Shown here one piece after another: positions 15,911 to 25,533 of a stretch of 62,944 bases of DNA (the stretch's first letter is position 1; each line of letters starts with the position of its first letter). The notes under the pieces were generated by a model. The model had not been told where the DNA came from, did not search any database, and worked only from the letters and a program-made list of their open reading frames with translations. The position numbers and the translations under genes are program-made. The stretch comes from TC-15 sp034437275 (GTDB taxonomy: Bacteria > Chloroflexota > Anaerolineae > Aggregatilineales > Aggregatilineaceae), in assembly GCA_034437275.1 (NCBI GenBank), contig DAOTUD010000007.1, positions 1-62,944 on the forward strand. The letters are read 5' to 3'.

Positions 15911-16822
15911 ATGAACACAGCTATCCAATCAAACGCCAAAAGCCAACGCCGAGAAATGTCACGTATGTTTTCCTCAAACAGGCTCGTACATCGCTATATC
16001 AACCCCAGGTTCCTGACTCGGTTAGCGCTCGCCCTGCTCTGGTTTGTTGTTGCCCTCTTTCCGATCTGGTGGATGATCAGCATCGTGTTTTCCAAGCCCG
16101 GCATACCCATCGCGATTGATCCACGCCTGTATCCATCATCATTGTCTTCCGGAATGGATAACCTGCAAGCAGTCTATGAACAGGCGTCATTTGTGCGATC
16201 ATTTTTGATCTCATGCCTGTATGCCTCAACTCTAGTCGCGGGCATGCTGGTGATCTGCTCGATGGCCGCGTTTGAGTTTGCCCTGTTTGACTTTCCTGGC
16301 AAAAATACGCTGTTTTTGTTGGCGCTCACCGCGCTCATGATTCCACAAGCAGTCACACTCATTCCCACCTACCGTATTGTGGTCAAGTTGGGGTGGCTCA
16401 ATTCGCTACAAGGATTGGCGGTGCCGGGTATGGCGAGCGCTTTCAGCCTGTTCGTGTTGAAGCAGTTCATGGAAGACCTGCCAGCCGAACTATTGGAAGC
16501 GGCTCACCTGGACGGGGCAACACACTTCGGTACGTACTGGCGCATCGCGCTGCCACTGTCGAAAAATGCGCTGCTGACGGTAGGTGTCTTGAGCTTTGTC
16601 CATGCCTGGGGCAACTATATGTGGCCGCTGGTGGTTGCCACTAAACCAGACTGGTACCCCATGAGTCTGACGGTCGCCAGTTTCTTCGGAGCACAATCGT
16701 ATCACACAGTCAACGAAGTGATGGCCGCGGCGCTTATTTCCGCAGTGCCGCCGATTTTGCTCTACGTCTTCCTTCAGCGTTACATCGTGGAAGGGATCGC
16801 ACTGTCCGGTCTGAAGGGATAA
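15911..16822 (+). CDS. ABC sugar transporter permease (MalG/UgpE type)
   Basis: A 303-aa second permease, with six predicted helices and the EAA loop LLEAAHLDGATHFGTYWRIA. The N-terminus before the first helix (about 40 residues) is longer than usual, so a later start (ATG 15958 or 15964) is possible. AGGAGCAAC precedes the ATG at 15911. With the previous gene it makes the heterodimeric pore of a carbohydrate importer. Confidence 0.92.
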   Translation: MNTAIQSNAKSQRREMSRMFSSNRLVHRYINPRFLTRLALALLWFVVALFPIWWMISIVFSKPGIPIAIDPRLYPSSLSSGMDNLQAVYEQASFVRSFLISCLYASTLVAGMLVICSMAAFEFALFDFPGKNTLFLLALTALMIPQAVTLIPTYRIVVKLGWLNSLQGLAVPGMASAFSLFVLKQFMEDLPAELLEAAHLDGATHFGTYWRIALPLSKNALLTVGVLSFVHAWGNYMWPLVVATKPDWYPMSLTVASFFGAQSYHTVNEVMAAALISAVPPILLYVFLQRYIVEGIALSGLKG

Positions 16823-16916
16823 TCCCGCTCTAAACCTAATCGCATATCTAGCCTACTGCTCCAAAAAATCGGTGAGTCTGGGACCGGTATGCGTTCTCAA
16901 CAAAAATGAGGTTGTC

Positions 16917-18521
16917 ATGTTTGAACAACATACTGACGTTTTAATCATTGGCGGCGGGTTAGGTGGTGTTGCTGCTGCTTTGGCTGCTGCACGGCTCGGT
17001 AAGCGCGTCATCCTGACCGAAGAAAACGACTGGTTAGGGGGGCAAATCACTGCGCAAGCAGTGCCTCCGGATGAACATCCCTGGATTGAAAGCACAGGTT
17101 GTACTACCACCTATCGTCGTTTGCGCGAAGGTATTCGCCAGTACTACCGCCAACACTATGATTTGCGCGCATGTATTCGGCATGAAGTGCAACTGAATCC
17201 AGGCAATGGATATGTCAGCCGTTTATGCCATGAGCCACGCGTGGCCCTGGCCGTGATCGAAGCGATGCTAGCTCCGTATCGTTCTGCGCGGCAGCTCAAT
17301 GTCATGACCGGTTACCGGCCCATCGCCGCTGAAACCGATGGCGATCAGATCACTTCTGTAACCGTACAGCATATTGGCAACGCTGAAACAATAGTGCTGC
17401 ACGCGCCGTATATCCTTGACGCAACCGAACTGGGCGATTTGCTGGCATTAGCGGATGTTGAACATGTCACCGGCGCAGAAAGCCAATCCCAAACTAGCGA
17501 ACTCCACGCCTTACCGGGCGATCCGAATCCGCTCGACCAGCAAGCAATAAGCTGGTGCTTTGCCATGGACTATCTGCCGGGCGAGGATCACACCATCTCT
17601 AAGCCCGACGACTACGACTTCTGGCGCTCATACCAGGCAGACTTCTGGCCGGGACCGCAGCTTGGCTGGCGCGATGTGTACCCCCACACGCTGCAACCGC
17701 GTTTTCACGCGCTGTTTCAGTCCGAACAATCGCCAGATGGGCGCGACGATCATGACCTGTGGCATTTTCGGCGCATTGTGTACAAGGACTATTTCCAGCC
17801 CGGCCAGTATGCCAGTGATATCACTCTGGTCAATTGGCCGCAGATCGACTATTGGCTGGGACCGGTAGTTGGTGTATCGGAAGAAGAAAAAGAAAACCAC
17901 CTGCGTGGTGCAATGCAGCTCAGCTTATCGCTGCTTCATTGGATGCAAACCGAAGCTCCGCGCCATGATAGCGGTTATGGCTATCCTGGGCTGCGGCTGC
18001 GAGGGGATATCACCGGCACGACGCATGGGCTAGCCAAACAAGTCTACATCCGTGAGGCCCGCCGCATTCAGGCCGAGTTCACCGTGCTGGAGCAGCATGT
18101 GGGCGTCGAAGCACGCGGCAATCTCAGCGGAGCGGAACAGTTTGATGACAGTGTGGGCACTGGAGCCTATCGCATTGACTTGCACCCAAGCACGGCGCTG
18201 CGCAGCTACATCGACGTCAGCAGCTATCCCGTCCAGATTCCATTGGGAGCGTTAATCCCGATTCGGGTTGAGAATTTGCTGCCAGCATGCAAAAACCTGG
18301 GCGTCACGCACATCACGAATGGCTGCTACCGCCTGCACCCCGTTGAATGGACAATTGGGGAAGCGGCGGGAGCACTTGCAGCATTTTGTCTTGAACGTGA
18401 CCTGACACCGCGCCAGGTACGCAACACAGAAACACATTTGAGGGACTTCCAACAACTGCTCACCAGCAAACTTGGGTTTGTCCTGGAATGGCCTGACTAT
18501 GCCCGCGTTACCGCACTCTAG
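16917..18521 (+). CDS. FAD-dependent oxidoreductase
   Basis: A 534-aa flavoprotein with an N-terminal dinucleotide-binding fold, DVLIIGGGLGGVAAALAAARLG, continuing into LTEENDWLGGQ, characteristic of the FAD_oxidored (PF12831-type) family often found in glycoside-utilisation loci of Chloroflexota and other soil bacteria. ATG 16917 follows GAGG at the right distance; a longer frame from TTG 16872 is unlikely. The substrate is unknown; oxidation of a sugar or glycoside intermediate is plausible from context. Its 3' end overlaps the GH43 start by 23 bases. Confidence 0.85.
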   Translation: MFEQHTDVLIIGGGLGGVAAALAAARLGKRVILTEENDWLGGQITAQAVPPDEHPWIESTGCTTTYRRLREGIRQYYRQHYDLRACIRHEVQLNPGNGYVSRLCHEPRVALAVIEAMLAPYRSARQLNVMTGYRPIAAETDGDQITSVTVQHIGNAETIVLHAPYILDATELGDLLALADVEHVTGAESQSQTSELHALPGDPNPLDQQAISWCFAMDYLPGEDHTISKPDDYDFWRSYQADFWPGPQLGWRDVYPHTLQPRFHALFQSEQSPDGRDDHDLWHFRRIVYKDYFQPGQYASDITLVNWPQIDYWLGPVVGVSEEEKENHLRGAMQLSLSLLHWMQTEAPRHDSGYGYPGLRLRGDITGTTHGLAKQVYIREARRIQAEFTVLEQHVGVEARGNLSGAEQFDDSVGTGAYRIDLHPSTALRSYIDVSSYPVQIPLGALIPIRVENLLPACKNLGVTHITNGCYRLHPVEWTIGEAAGALAAFCLERDLTPRQVRNTETHLRDFQQLLTSKLGFVLEWPDYARVTAL

Positions 18522-20073
18522 CGAGACGTTTCGTAATCCGATTCTGCCCGGTTTCTATCCCGATCCATCCATTTGCCGGGCAGAAGACGATTATTATCTC
18601 GTAACGTCAAGCTTCGAGTATTTCCCAGGCATTCCGCTGTTTCACAGCCGGGACCTCGTACACTGGCGGCAGACCGGACATGTACTGTCGCGTCCGTCCC
18701 AGCTTGACCTAGACGGAGTCCCGGCTTCCTATGGCATCTACGCGCCGACAATCCGTTTTCACGGCGGCAAGTTTTATGTCATCACAACGCTGCGAAAACA
18801 AGATAGGATGCACTGTTTCTTCGTGACTACCGAGCATCCGGCTGGCCCCTGGTCCGATCCTGTGTGGCTGGAGGATGCGCCGGGTATCGATCCATCGTTG
18901 TTTTTCGACACCGACGGTCGTGTGTGGTGTACTGGCAACGATATCCCCCCAGATGGTGAACAATACCCTGGACAACGTGCCATCTGGTTACAGGAAATAG
19001 ACCTGATAGCCGGTAAACTCGTCGGTTCGCGTCGCTGGATATGGCATGGCGCGGAACCTGCCGTGCAATATGTCGAAGCACCACATATATATCGTGTGGA
19101 CGATACGTACTATTTGCTCACGGCGGAAGGGGGTACCGATAGCCACCATGCGGTGTGTGTCGCGCGCAGTGCCTCGGTCGTCGGTCCATACGAGAACAAT
19201 CCCCACAACCCGATACTCACGCATCACGATTTGGCAGCAGATCACGCCATTACCAGCACTGGTCATGCGGATTTAGTTCAGACGCAGAAAGGGGAATGGT
19301 GGGCAGTGCTGCTCGCTTGTCGTCCTTATGGTGGCCCCTATAGCAACCTGGGCCGCGAAACGTTCCTTGCCCCGATCCGCTGGGAAGACGGCTGGCCGGT
19401 GACTGGTACGGGCAACGGTCAGCTTGATTTCGAATACTCTGCGCCGCAACTGCCCGAACACCGGTGGCCTGCCATCCCTGAGCGTGACGGTTTTCAGGCC
19501 GATGTTCTCGCCCCTCAATGGAACTTCTTACGCACGCCGCGCCACCAGTTCTGGACGCTGGAAAAGGCAGAGCTGAGCCTGCAACTGCGTCCGGAAACAC
19601 TCACTGAGCCAGTTAATCCCAGTTTTATTGGGCGGCGTCAGCAGCACATCAATTTCACCGCACAGGCAATGATGTCCTTTGTTCCTGGTCATGAAGAAAG
19701 TGCCGGATTAGTGTTGCTGCAAAATGATCGCTTTCACTTCCGTTTCGTTGTGACACGCCTTGCCAATCAGGATGTTGTGGTGCGTTTGATACAGCGATTT
19801 GAAGGAGAAGATGGCGTACTTGCCGAACGTTCAGTCACCTCATCAGATTGCTTTTTAAGAATCCAGGCACGCGGGCAAAACCACAGCTTTCTCTTTGCTA
19901 CACAGCCGGAAACCTGGAATTCACTTTACGACCATACTGAAGGGCACTTTCTTAGTTCCCAAGTCGCAGGCGGTTTCACGGGCACATACATTGGCTTGTA
20001 TGCCAGTAGCAACGGCCAGTCGAGTACTAATGTCGCTGTTTTTCGTTGGTTTGACTATATGCCGGAGAACTGA
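18499..20073 (+). CDS. Glycoside hydrolase family 43 protein
   Basis: A 524-aa predicted beta-xylosidase or arabinofuranosidase. The N-terminal five-bladed propeller shows the GH43 signature: NPILPGFYPDPSICR with the catalytic base Asp, APGIDPSLFF with the pKa-modulating Asp, and VEAPHIYR with the catalytic Glu. The C-terminal 200 residues form a beta-sandwich (FIGRRQQHINFTA) as in XynB-type subfamilies. No signal peptide, so it acts in the cytoplasm on imported oligosaccharide. The start ATG 18499 lies inside the upstream gene; a TTG at 18472 is in frame but less likely. Confidence 0.9.
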   Translation: MPALPHSSETFRNPILPGFYPDPSICRAEDDYYLVTSSFEYFPGIPLFHSRDLVHWRQTGHVLSRPSQLDLDGVPASYGIYAPTIRFHGGKFYVITTLRKQDRMHCFFVTTEHPAGPWSDPVWLEDAPGIDPSLFFDTDGRVWCTGNDIPPDGEQYPGQRAIWLQEIDLIAGKLVGSRRWIWHGAEPAVQYVEAPHIYRVDDTYYLLTAEGGTDSHHAVCVARSASVVGPYENNPHNPILTHHDLAADHAITSTGHADLVQTQKGEWWAVLLACRPYGGPYSNLGRETFLAPIRWEDGWPVTGTGNGQLDFEYSAPQLPEHRWPAIPERDGFQADVLAPQWNFLRTPRHQFWTLEKAELSLQLRPETLTEPVNPSFIGRRQQHINFTAQAMMSFVPGHEESAGLVLLQNDRFHFRFVVTRLANQDVVVRLIQRFEGEDGVLAERSVTSSDCFLRIQARGQNHSFLFATQPETWNSLYDHTEGHFLSSQVAGGFTGTYIGLYASSNGQSSTNVAVFRWFDYMPEN

Positions 20074-20076
20074 ACC

Positions 20077-22314
20077 ATGAAGGAATGGTCACTTACTGAA
20101 ACCGATTTCCGCATCGAATACGCTCAAGCCTACGAAACCCTGTTTACGCAGGGGAGCGGCTATCTCCATATTCGCGGATCGCTCGAGGAACACCTGCTTG
20201 ATGCGCCACAAAATCTCACGTTCATGCGTATGCCCACTAATGTCACGGCTGAGGCATTTCCTGACACAAAGGTCACGTGGGGCACCTATGTTCCCGGCAT
20301 TTACGGACAACATCCTCTGTTGAGTAGACAGATGATCAACCTCCCCTATTTTCTGGGACTCATCCTATCAGTTGAGGGTGAAAAGCTCGATATGGAAACG
20401 TGCCAGATCACCAACTACTGCCGCGAAATGGATTTACATTCAGCAGTGCTAAGGCGAAGTCTACGCTGGACCACTCAGGCCGGAGTCGCGATAGATGTGA
20501 TTTTCGAGCGCTATATTAGCGCCGCTCGACCGGCGTTGGTGATTCAACGGATGATGGTGACTTCAGACCGTGACATAGCGATCCGTATAGAAAGTGCTAT
20601 TGATGCTGACGTGCGCACCAGTGGTTACGATCACTTTGCCCAAATCATGTTGGATACGGCAAAAAGGTGCCTCTATTGCGAGCTGACGACTGATGTAGGC
20701 GACACGGTAGACATCGCATCTTGCCTGTTGAGCACTAACTCCATCGTATGGGATCCCGACACAATTGAACGTCGTGCCTCGCTTGTCGCCGAAATTCCAC
20801 TACGGGCAGGGCAAACGTTCACATTTGAAAAACGGTCTGCGGTCGCCACGAGTCGAGATTTCGTCAAACGGGCGGCAGCAGATATCTTGCAGGAAGCAGT
20901 AATGCATTCGTGGGAGGCTCTGCTTGAAGAACATACCGCTATCTGGCATCAGCGTTGGCAGAGTGCAGATGTAGAAATCGAAGGTGATCCCGCATCGCAA
21001 TTAGCGATTCGAGTTTCACTGTATCATCTGCTGCGTGTTCATGTGCCTGACAACAGAGTTGCTATCGATGCCAAAGGGTATTCAGGCGATGCATACTTTG
21101 GTCGGTTCTTCTGGGATACGGAGATGTACCTGCTGCCGTTTTATCTCTACACCGATCCAGAGCGAGCACGGGCTTTGGTAGAGTACCGTGTGCAAAGCCT
21201 CGATGGTGCGCGACGCAATGCCGTTCGTTATGGATATCCCGGCGCACGCTACGCGTGGGAAGCTGATGACAAAGGTGACGAAAGCCAAAGTTGCGGCACC
21301 TGGCAGTATCGCGACCACGAAATCCACATTACCGCCGATGTAGTCTACGGCATTATGCACTATGTTCAGGCAACCGGCGATTGGGCATTTCTGCATGATC
21401 AGGCGGCAACCGTACTAGTTGAAACAGCGCGTTACTGGATGGAACGTATCGACTGGCGACCAGGAGAAGATCACCCTAGTTTGCTGGGCGTTATGGGACC
21501 GGATGAATACAGCCCAATCACCCATAACAACAGCTTTACCAACCGACTGGTACGGTTTGCGCTTGAAGCAGCCAGTCGATGGGGAGAATCCGGTGGGGCG
21601 AGTCCCGATGAACGCCAGCAGTTCGCGGCTATTGCTGCAACTCTGCCGTTGTCCACAGCCGAAAATGGCCTGCTGATCTTGCAAAGTGAAGATTTTCCCG
21701 CTCTGACCGAACCTGACTTTGACATATCGTGGCCAGACCGGCATAAACCGTTTGCTGCACAGGTTTCGCAAGAAAAGCTCTATCGAACCAAATGCCTCAA
21801 ACAAGCTGATGTTCTGCTCTTGATGATGTTATTTCCTGGCGAGTTTTCAATCGAACAAGTGCAGCGGGCCTGGGATTATTATCTGCCGTTGACCACACAT
21901 GATTCCTCTTTGTCGCTAGGCGTTCATGCTGTAATGGCTGCGCGTCTTGGTTTAACCCAACACACCTGGGATTTTTGGCAGGAAACAGCCATGCTCGATT
22001 TGCATGTCGAACGTGGACACGCTGATCAAGGCATTCACATTGCGAACTGTGGTGCTAACTGGCAGGTGATTGTTTCAGGATTTGCCGGTATTCAGTTCGG
22101 GCCGCAATTTGAAACGTTAGTTGTCAAACCTGCCTTACCGCAGCACTGGCAGCGGCTGGCATTTTCTTTAGTATGGCATGGTTGTCCAGTTCAAATTGAG
22201 ATCACTCAAGATCAGGTTTTAGTTACGAATCGAGGACAACACAAACTAAACGCAGTCATCGATACAAATGCCTACAACATTTCTCCAAAAACAACCGCAA
22301 CTCATGCCCTTTGA
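20077..22314 (+). CDS. Glycoside hydrolase family 65 phosphorylase
   Basis: A 745-aa protein of the maltose/kojibiose/trehalose phosphorylase family, which splits alpha-glucosides with phosphate to beta-glucose 1-phosphate and a free sugar. Visible family blocks are GRFFWDTEMYLLPFY, PGARYAWEADDKGDE, MGPDEYSPITHNNSFTN with the general-acid Glu, and DQGIHIANCGANWQ for phosphate binding. The adjacent beta-phosphoglucomutase would turn the product into glucose 6-phosphate. The exact linkage specificity cannot be read from the sequence. It starts three bases after the GH43 stop, so it is co-expressed. Confidence 0.92.
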   Translation: MKEWSLTETDFRIEYAQAYETLFTQGSGYLHIRGSLEEHLLDAPQNLTFMRMPTNVTAEAFPDTKVTWGTYVPGIYGQHPLLSRQMINLPYFLGLILSVEGEKLDMETCQITNYCREMDLHSAVLRRSLRWTTQAGVAIDVIFERYISAARPALVIQRMMVTSDRDIAIRIESAIDADVRTSGYDHFAQIMLDTAKRCLYCELTTDVGDTVDIASCLLSTNSIVWDPDTIERRASLVAEIPLRAGQTFTFEKRSAVATSRDFVKRAAADILQEAVMHSWEALLEEHTAIWHQRWQSADVEIEGDPASQLAIRVSLYHLLRVHVPDNRVAIDAKGYSGDAYFGRFFWDTEMYLLPFYLYTDPERARALVEYRVQSLDGARRNAVRYGYPGARYAWEADDKGDESQSCGTWQYRDHEIHITADVVYGIMHYVQATGDWAFLHDQAATVLVETARYWMERIDWRPGEDHPSLLGVMGPDEYSPITHNNSFTNRLVRFALEAASRWGESGGASPDERQQFAAIAATLPLSTAENGLLILQSEDFPALTEPDFDISWPDRHKPFAAQVSQEKLYRTKCLKQADVLLLMMLFPGEFSIEQVQRAWDYYLPLTTHDSSLSLGVHAVMAARLGLTQHTWDFWQETAMLDLHVERGHADQGIHIANCGANWQVIVSGFAGIQFGPQFETLVVKPALPQHWQRLAFSLVWHGCPVQIEITQDQVLVTNRGQHKLNAVIDTNAYNISPKTTATHAL

Positions 22315-22332
22315 TTTAGCCTGGAGTGACGA

Positions 22333-22857
22333 ATGGCTATCCATGCCGTGATTTTTGACCTCGACGGTGTCTTGGTTTCGACAGACGAGTATCATTTTCA
22401 AGCCTGGCAGCAGTTGGCCTTCAAAGAAGGTATTTACTTCGATTGGGAAATCAACCAACGTCTGCGAGGTGTAAGCAGGATGGCGAGCCTGGAAATTGTA
22501 CTTGGACGCGCAGAGCGCACGTACTCCATTGAAGAAAAAGCGAGAATGGCAGACTTCAAGAATGCCATTTACCAGAATCTGCTCGATGAATTGACTCCGG
22601 ATGCAGTACTTCCAGGTGTGATTGATTTACTGGATGCTTTACGAGAACGCCATATCAAAACGGCGGTTTGTTCTTCCAGCAAGAACGCTTCGCAGATTTT
22701 GGAACGTACCAGACTCAAACAACATTTTGACGCCTGGGTGACGGGAAATGATATCCAACGCAGTAAACCTCATCCGGAAGGATTCTTGCTTGCGGCTCAG
22801 CAGTTGAATATTGTTCCATCCCATTGTCTTGTTGTTGAAGATGCCGTTGCTGGACTA
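22333..22857 (+). pseudogene. pgmB: Beta-phosphoglucomutase, 3' end lost at an IS630 element
   Basis: HAD-superfamily beta-phosphoglucomutase: DLDGVL with the nucleophile Asp, RGVSRMASLEIVL substrate loop, CSSSKNA, KPHPEGFLLAA with the Lys, and VVEDAVAG. It would convert the GH65 product to glucose 6-phosphate. After VAGL the frame runs into the IS and stops at 22890, about 35-40 residues short of family length (about 215 aa). Removing the element and one TA copy gives an immediate TAA stop, so the true 3' end is missing altogether and not merely displaced. Loss would block the pathway unless another copy exists. Confidence 0.85.
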
Positions 22858-24169
22858 GTACAGGTTAGCGCAAAAACGCCAATGGTTTAAGCTTGCAGCG
22901 GTCGGCCTGAATAGGTCCATTTAAACGGTTTAGCCAGGGTGCGATTGAAATAGTCGATGAAAGCCAGAATCCGAGCCTGCAAATCATCAGTTGACGTGAA
23001 ACTGGCGCGCTTGAGCAAGCGCCGCATGAGAATACTGAACCAAATTTCGATCTGATTGAGCCAGGAACTATGTTTGGGCGTGTAGACAAACCGGATACGA
23101 TGGGTCGGGTCACTCAAAAAAGCGGCGCGTGACGCCATCGATTTGAGAATACCCCGCTTCTCTTTCACGCCCAAATCAGCGTCAATCCCACAGCGCTCAG
23201 CCACCAACCGGACCAGACTTTCGGATTGATGCGTGTTCAGTTGGTCAACGACAAACGTCCATTTCGCCGCCGGATCAGTGGCGATGGTTTGGGCAATATG
23301 GGCCGCAAAATCAAGCTCGGTGCGGGTGGGTCCCAGCGATGGCACAGGGATTTGACCGGTCGCCACATCGAAATTGGCAATCAGGGTCAGGGTGCCATGC
23401 CGGATGTATTCGAACTCCCGCTTTTCAACCTCACCCGGACGCATCGGTTTGGTCGGATGTTTGCGCTCGAGCGCTTGAATGCCGGTCATCTCATCACAAC
23501 TCATGGTATGGTCGCCCTGCGCGTGCCGCAGGGGCGCATCCTGGTAGGTTTCGCACACGTTTTTCACTTGTTGTTCGAACACCACTGGGTCCGTTTCCGT
23601 CGTATTCAGCCAATACCGACTGCGATGCGGTTGCAACTCGGCCTCATTTTAAAAAACGCCCCACCTGACGCGGCGAAATACTTACCACAATCCCGCGGTT
23701 GATGGCTTCGGCAGCCACTTCTTTGGGCGTCCAGTGGCTAACTGGATAGCCACTCGCTTGCGGGTCTTCACACGCCAGTGCGATGATTTGCGCCAACTGT
23801 TCGGCGCTGAATTTGCCCGGTGAACCGCTGCGCGGCAAATCCGCTAGCCGCTCCTCGATACTGATCTCTTCTAGCGGAATGGCCGCATACGCCTGCCAGC
23901 GGTTACGCCACAGATAGACCATGTCGATTGATACGCCCACCTCACCCGCAATTTGCACCTTATTCTTTCCCTCACTCGCCCCAAGAATAATCCGCGCGCG
24001 CTGGGCCAACTGCTGCGGCGTGCTGGGGCGTCGAGCCAGTTTTTCCAACCCTGCTTTTTCCTCGATACTCAATTCGATGATGATTGGCTTTGGTCCGCGA
24101 CTCATATGGCCTCCCTCTTGCTTGTCGAGCCGCTCATTATACCATTGTTTCACTTCCGCCAACCTGTAC
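22858..24169 (-). mobile_element. IS630-family insertion sequence (1312 bp)
   Basis: Ends are GTACAGGTTAGCGCAAA on the left and, read inward from the right, GTACAGGTTGGCGGAAG: imperfect terminal inverted repeats of about 16 bp. A TA duplication flanks it (22856-22857 and 24170-24171) and the reconstructed target is CTAG, the known IS630 preference. It carries a leftward transposase in two frames. It sits exactly where AT-richer sugar genes meet GC-rich chromosome. Confidence 0.88.
22887..24105 (-). CDS. IS630-family transposase, two overlapping frames (frameshift)
   Basis: The first frame (24105-23644, 153 aa) holds the HTH part: QRARIILGASEGKNKVQIAG, and GVSIDMVYLWRNRW. The second (from 23636 to 22887) holds the DDE catalytic domain: SCDEMTG with the first Asp, FVVDQLNTHQ with the second, and NQIEIWFSIL with the Glu. 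The frames meet at TTTTTTAAAATGA near 23644-23656; skipping one base there restores a continuous RFLKEAELQPHRSRYWL, as in intact IS630 transposases. Programmed frameshifting or a homopolymer mutation would both explain it. Start ATG 24105 has GGGAGG upstream, and a TATAAT lies at about 24134-24139. Confidence 0.85.
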
Positions 24170-24194
24170 TAGCATAACCCCCTAGTGACATACG

Positions 24195-24234
24195 CACAGG
24201 GCCGGACGCCGGGTGGTGTCCGGCCTGTGTTTTT
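24195..24234 (+). terminator. Rho-independent terminator right of the IS
   Basis: CACAGG-G-CCGGAC pairs with GTCCGGCCTGTG (24218-24229) across a 10-base loop with one bulged G, followed by TTTTT. It is rightward, but the gene it once ended is no longer present; it would now terminate read-through from the sugar operon. Confidence 0.65.
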
Positions 24235-24274
24235 GGCGGTTTCCGGCTACAATGAGCGACAGGGAGGATAGTAT

Positions 24275-24361
24275 ATGGCCATTCAACGACGCATGATCGT
24301 GTGTGCCAACCCGCTCAACGGCGACATCTGGCAGGCAGTGGAAGGAGCGCGCCGTGAATAA
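24275..24361 (+). CDS. 28-codon upstream open frame, possible leader peptide
   Basis: ATG 24275 follows AGGGAGG at a good distance and runs 28 codons to TAA 24359-24361, ending eight bases inside the next gene. The peptide MAIQRRMIVCANPLNGDIWQ and eight further residues resembles nothing I know. It may be a coupling leader for the membrane protein downstream, or chance. Confidence 0.35.
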   Translation: MAIQRRMIVCANPLNGDIWQAVEGARRE

Positions 24362-25217
24362 CTCCGTCATGCTGCGCCCGGTGACCATCATCGCGCTGGT
24401 GGCGCTGCTGGCCGGGCTGATCGTGCTGCTGATGCTCAGCGGCGGATCGTCGGCCTCGCGCATCGTCGAGTCGCTGCTGCCGATGGCGCTGCTGCTGGTG
24501 GTGGTGCTGTTCCTGGCGCTGCAACTGCGCGACGACAAGCTGGACGTGATGCGCGCGCTGCTGCGGCTGGAAGAAGGCGAGGCCGGCACGGTGCTGGCCA
24601 AAGCTCAAGATCGCCGCGCGGCGGGGGATACCTCGCCGGAAAACACGTTGATCCTGGCCGGGGCGCATCATTATCTGGGACACGGCGCAGACGCCGAACG
24701 CCTCGCGCTGGAGGTGTTGGCCGTGCTCCAGCAGGACACCCCGCAGGCCGCCCCCCCCGGCGAACACACCCGTACCCTGACCGGCATGGCGCACATCACG
24801 CTGTTCGAGGCGCGGCTGGCCCAGGGACGGTTCGCTGCGGCTGCCGCCGGGCTGCGCCCGCACATCCCCACCATCCAACAGCCCAATCTCGCGGCGGCGC
24901 TGGTGGTGTGGGGCTATTTCCTGGCCGGGCAGCACACCGAGGCGCGCACCCTGCTCGACCGGTTGGAACAGGGCACGCTGCTCGACGCGCCCCCCGCCCG
25001 CGACACGATTCAGACCATCACGCCGCGCTATGCCTTCATGCTGGCCTACCTGCAGCATGTGCTGCACGGCACCCCCTTCGAAGTGAACTTCCAGATGTAC
25101 CACATCGAACTGGACAACTGGCAGGACGAAGCGCGCCGCCATGCCGGCAATCCGTACGGCGGGCGGCTGCAAACCATCGTGGACGATATCCGCGCGGAGG
25201 TGGAGGGCGATGAGTGA
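24354..25217 (+). CDS. Membrane-anchored TPR-like protein, paralogue 1
   Basis: A 287-aa protein with two N-terminal membrane helices (IIALVALLAGLIVLLML and LLPMALLLVVVLFLAL) and a helical-repeat soluble domain (LILAGAHHYLGHGADAERLALEVL; ARLAQGRFAAAAAGL) of TPR character. It ends in the motif WQDEARRHAGNPYG followed by RLQTIVDDI, shared with the two following genes. GTG 24354 is chosen because AAGGAG lies six bases before it; a longer frame from 24303 lacks this. No known function; protein-protein interaction at the membrane is inferred. Confidence 0.75.
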   Translation: MNNSVMLRPVTIIALVALLAGLIVLLMLSGGSSASRIVESLLPMALLLVVVLFLALQLRDDKLDVMRALLRLEEGEAGTVLAKAQDRRAAGDTSPENTLILAGAHHYLGHGADAERLALEVLAVLQQDTPQAAPPGEHTRTLTGMAHITLFEARLAQGRFAAAAAGLRPHIPTIQQPNLAAALVVWGYFLAGQHTEARTLLDRLEQGTLLDAPPARDTIQTITPRYAFMLAYLQHVLHGTPFEVNFQMYHIELDNWQDEARRHAGNPYGGRLQTIVDDIRAEVEGDE

Positions 25218-25533
25218 CAACCCGCTGATCAGACACGGCGTGCCGATTGCGCTGGGCGTGATCATCGCTGCGGACCTGCCGCTGGTGGAGTTGCTGCGCG
25301 ACCAACTGGCGGAGTGGGAAGACGAACAGGCGCGCAACGCACACAATCCCTACGGGCAGCGCCTGCGTGAGATTCTCGACGATATCCGCCTGATTCTGGA
25401 CACCGCGCGCACAGAAAGGCCCCTGCCCCATGAACACCCCGCCAATGCAGCATATCTCGCTGACGTGCCTGTTCGGGCTGTTGCTGGTGGCGGCGGTCTT
25501 CGTGCTGTACGACGTGGCAGGCCTGTCGTTTAA
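25210..25533 (+). CDS. Shortened paralogue carrying only the shared C-terminal motif
   Basis: A 107-aa frame starting at ATG 25210, overlapping the previous stop in ATGAGTGA. Residues 30-65 (LLRDQLAEWEDEQARNAHNP then YGQRLREILDDI) match the C-terminal tails of both neighbours, but the membrane and repeat parts are missing and the last 35 residues run in another frame inside the next gene. It looks like a paralogue reduced by internal deletion. It may still be translated, given the overlap and the GGAGGG upstream. Confidence 0.5.
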   Translation: MSDNPLIRHGVPIALGVIIAADLPLVELLRDQLAEWEDEQARNAHNPYGQRLREILDDIRLILDTARTERPLPHEHPANAAYLADVPVRAVAGGGGLRAVRRGRPVV

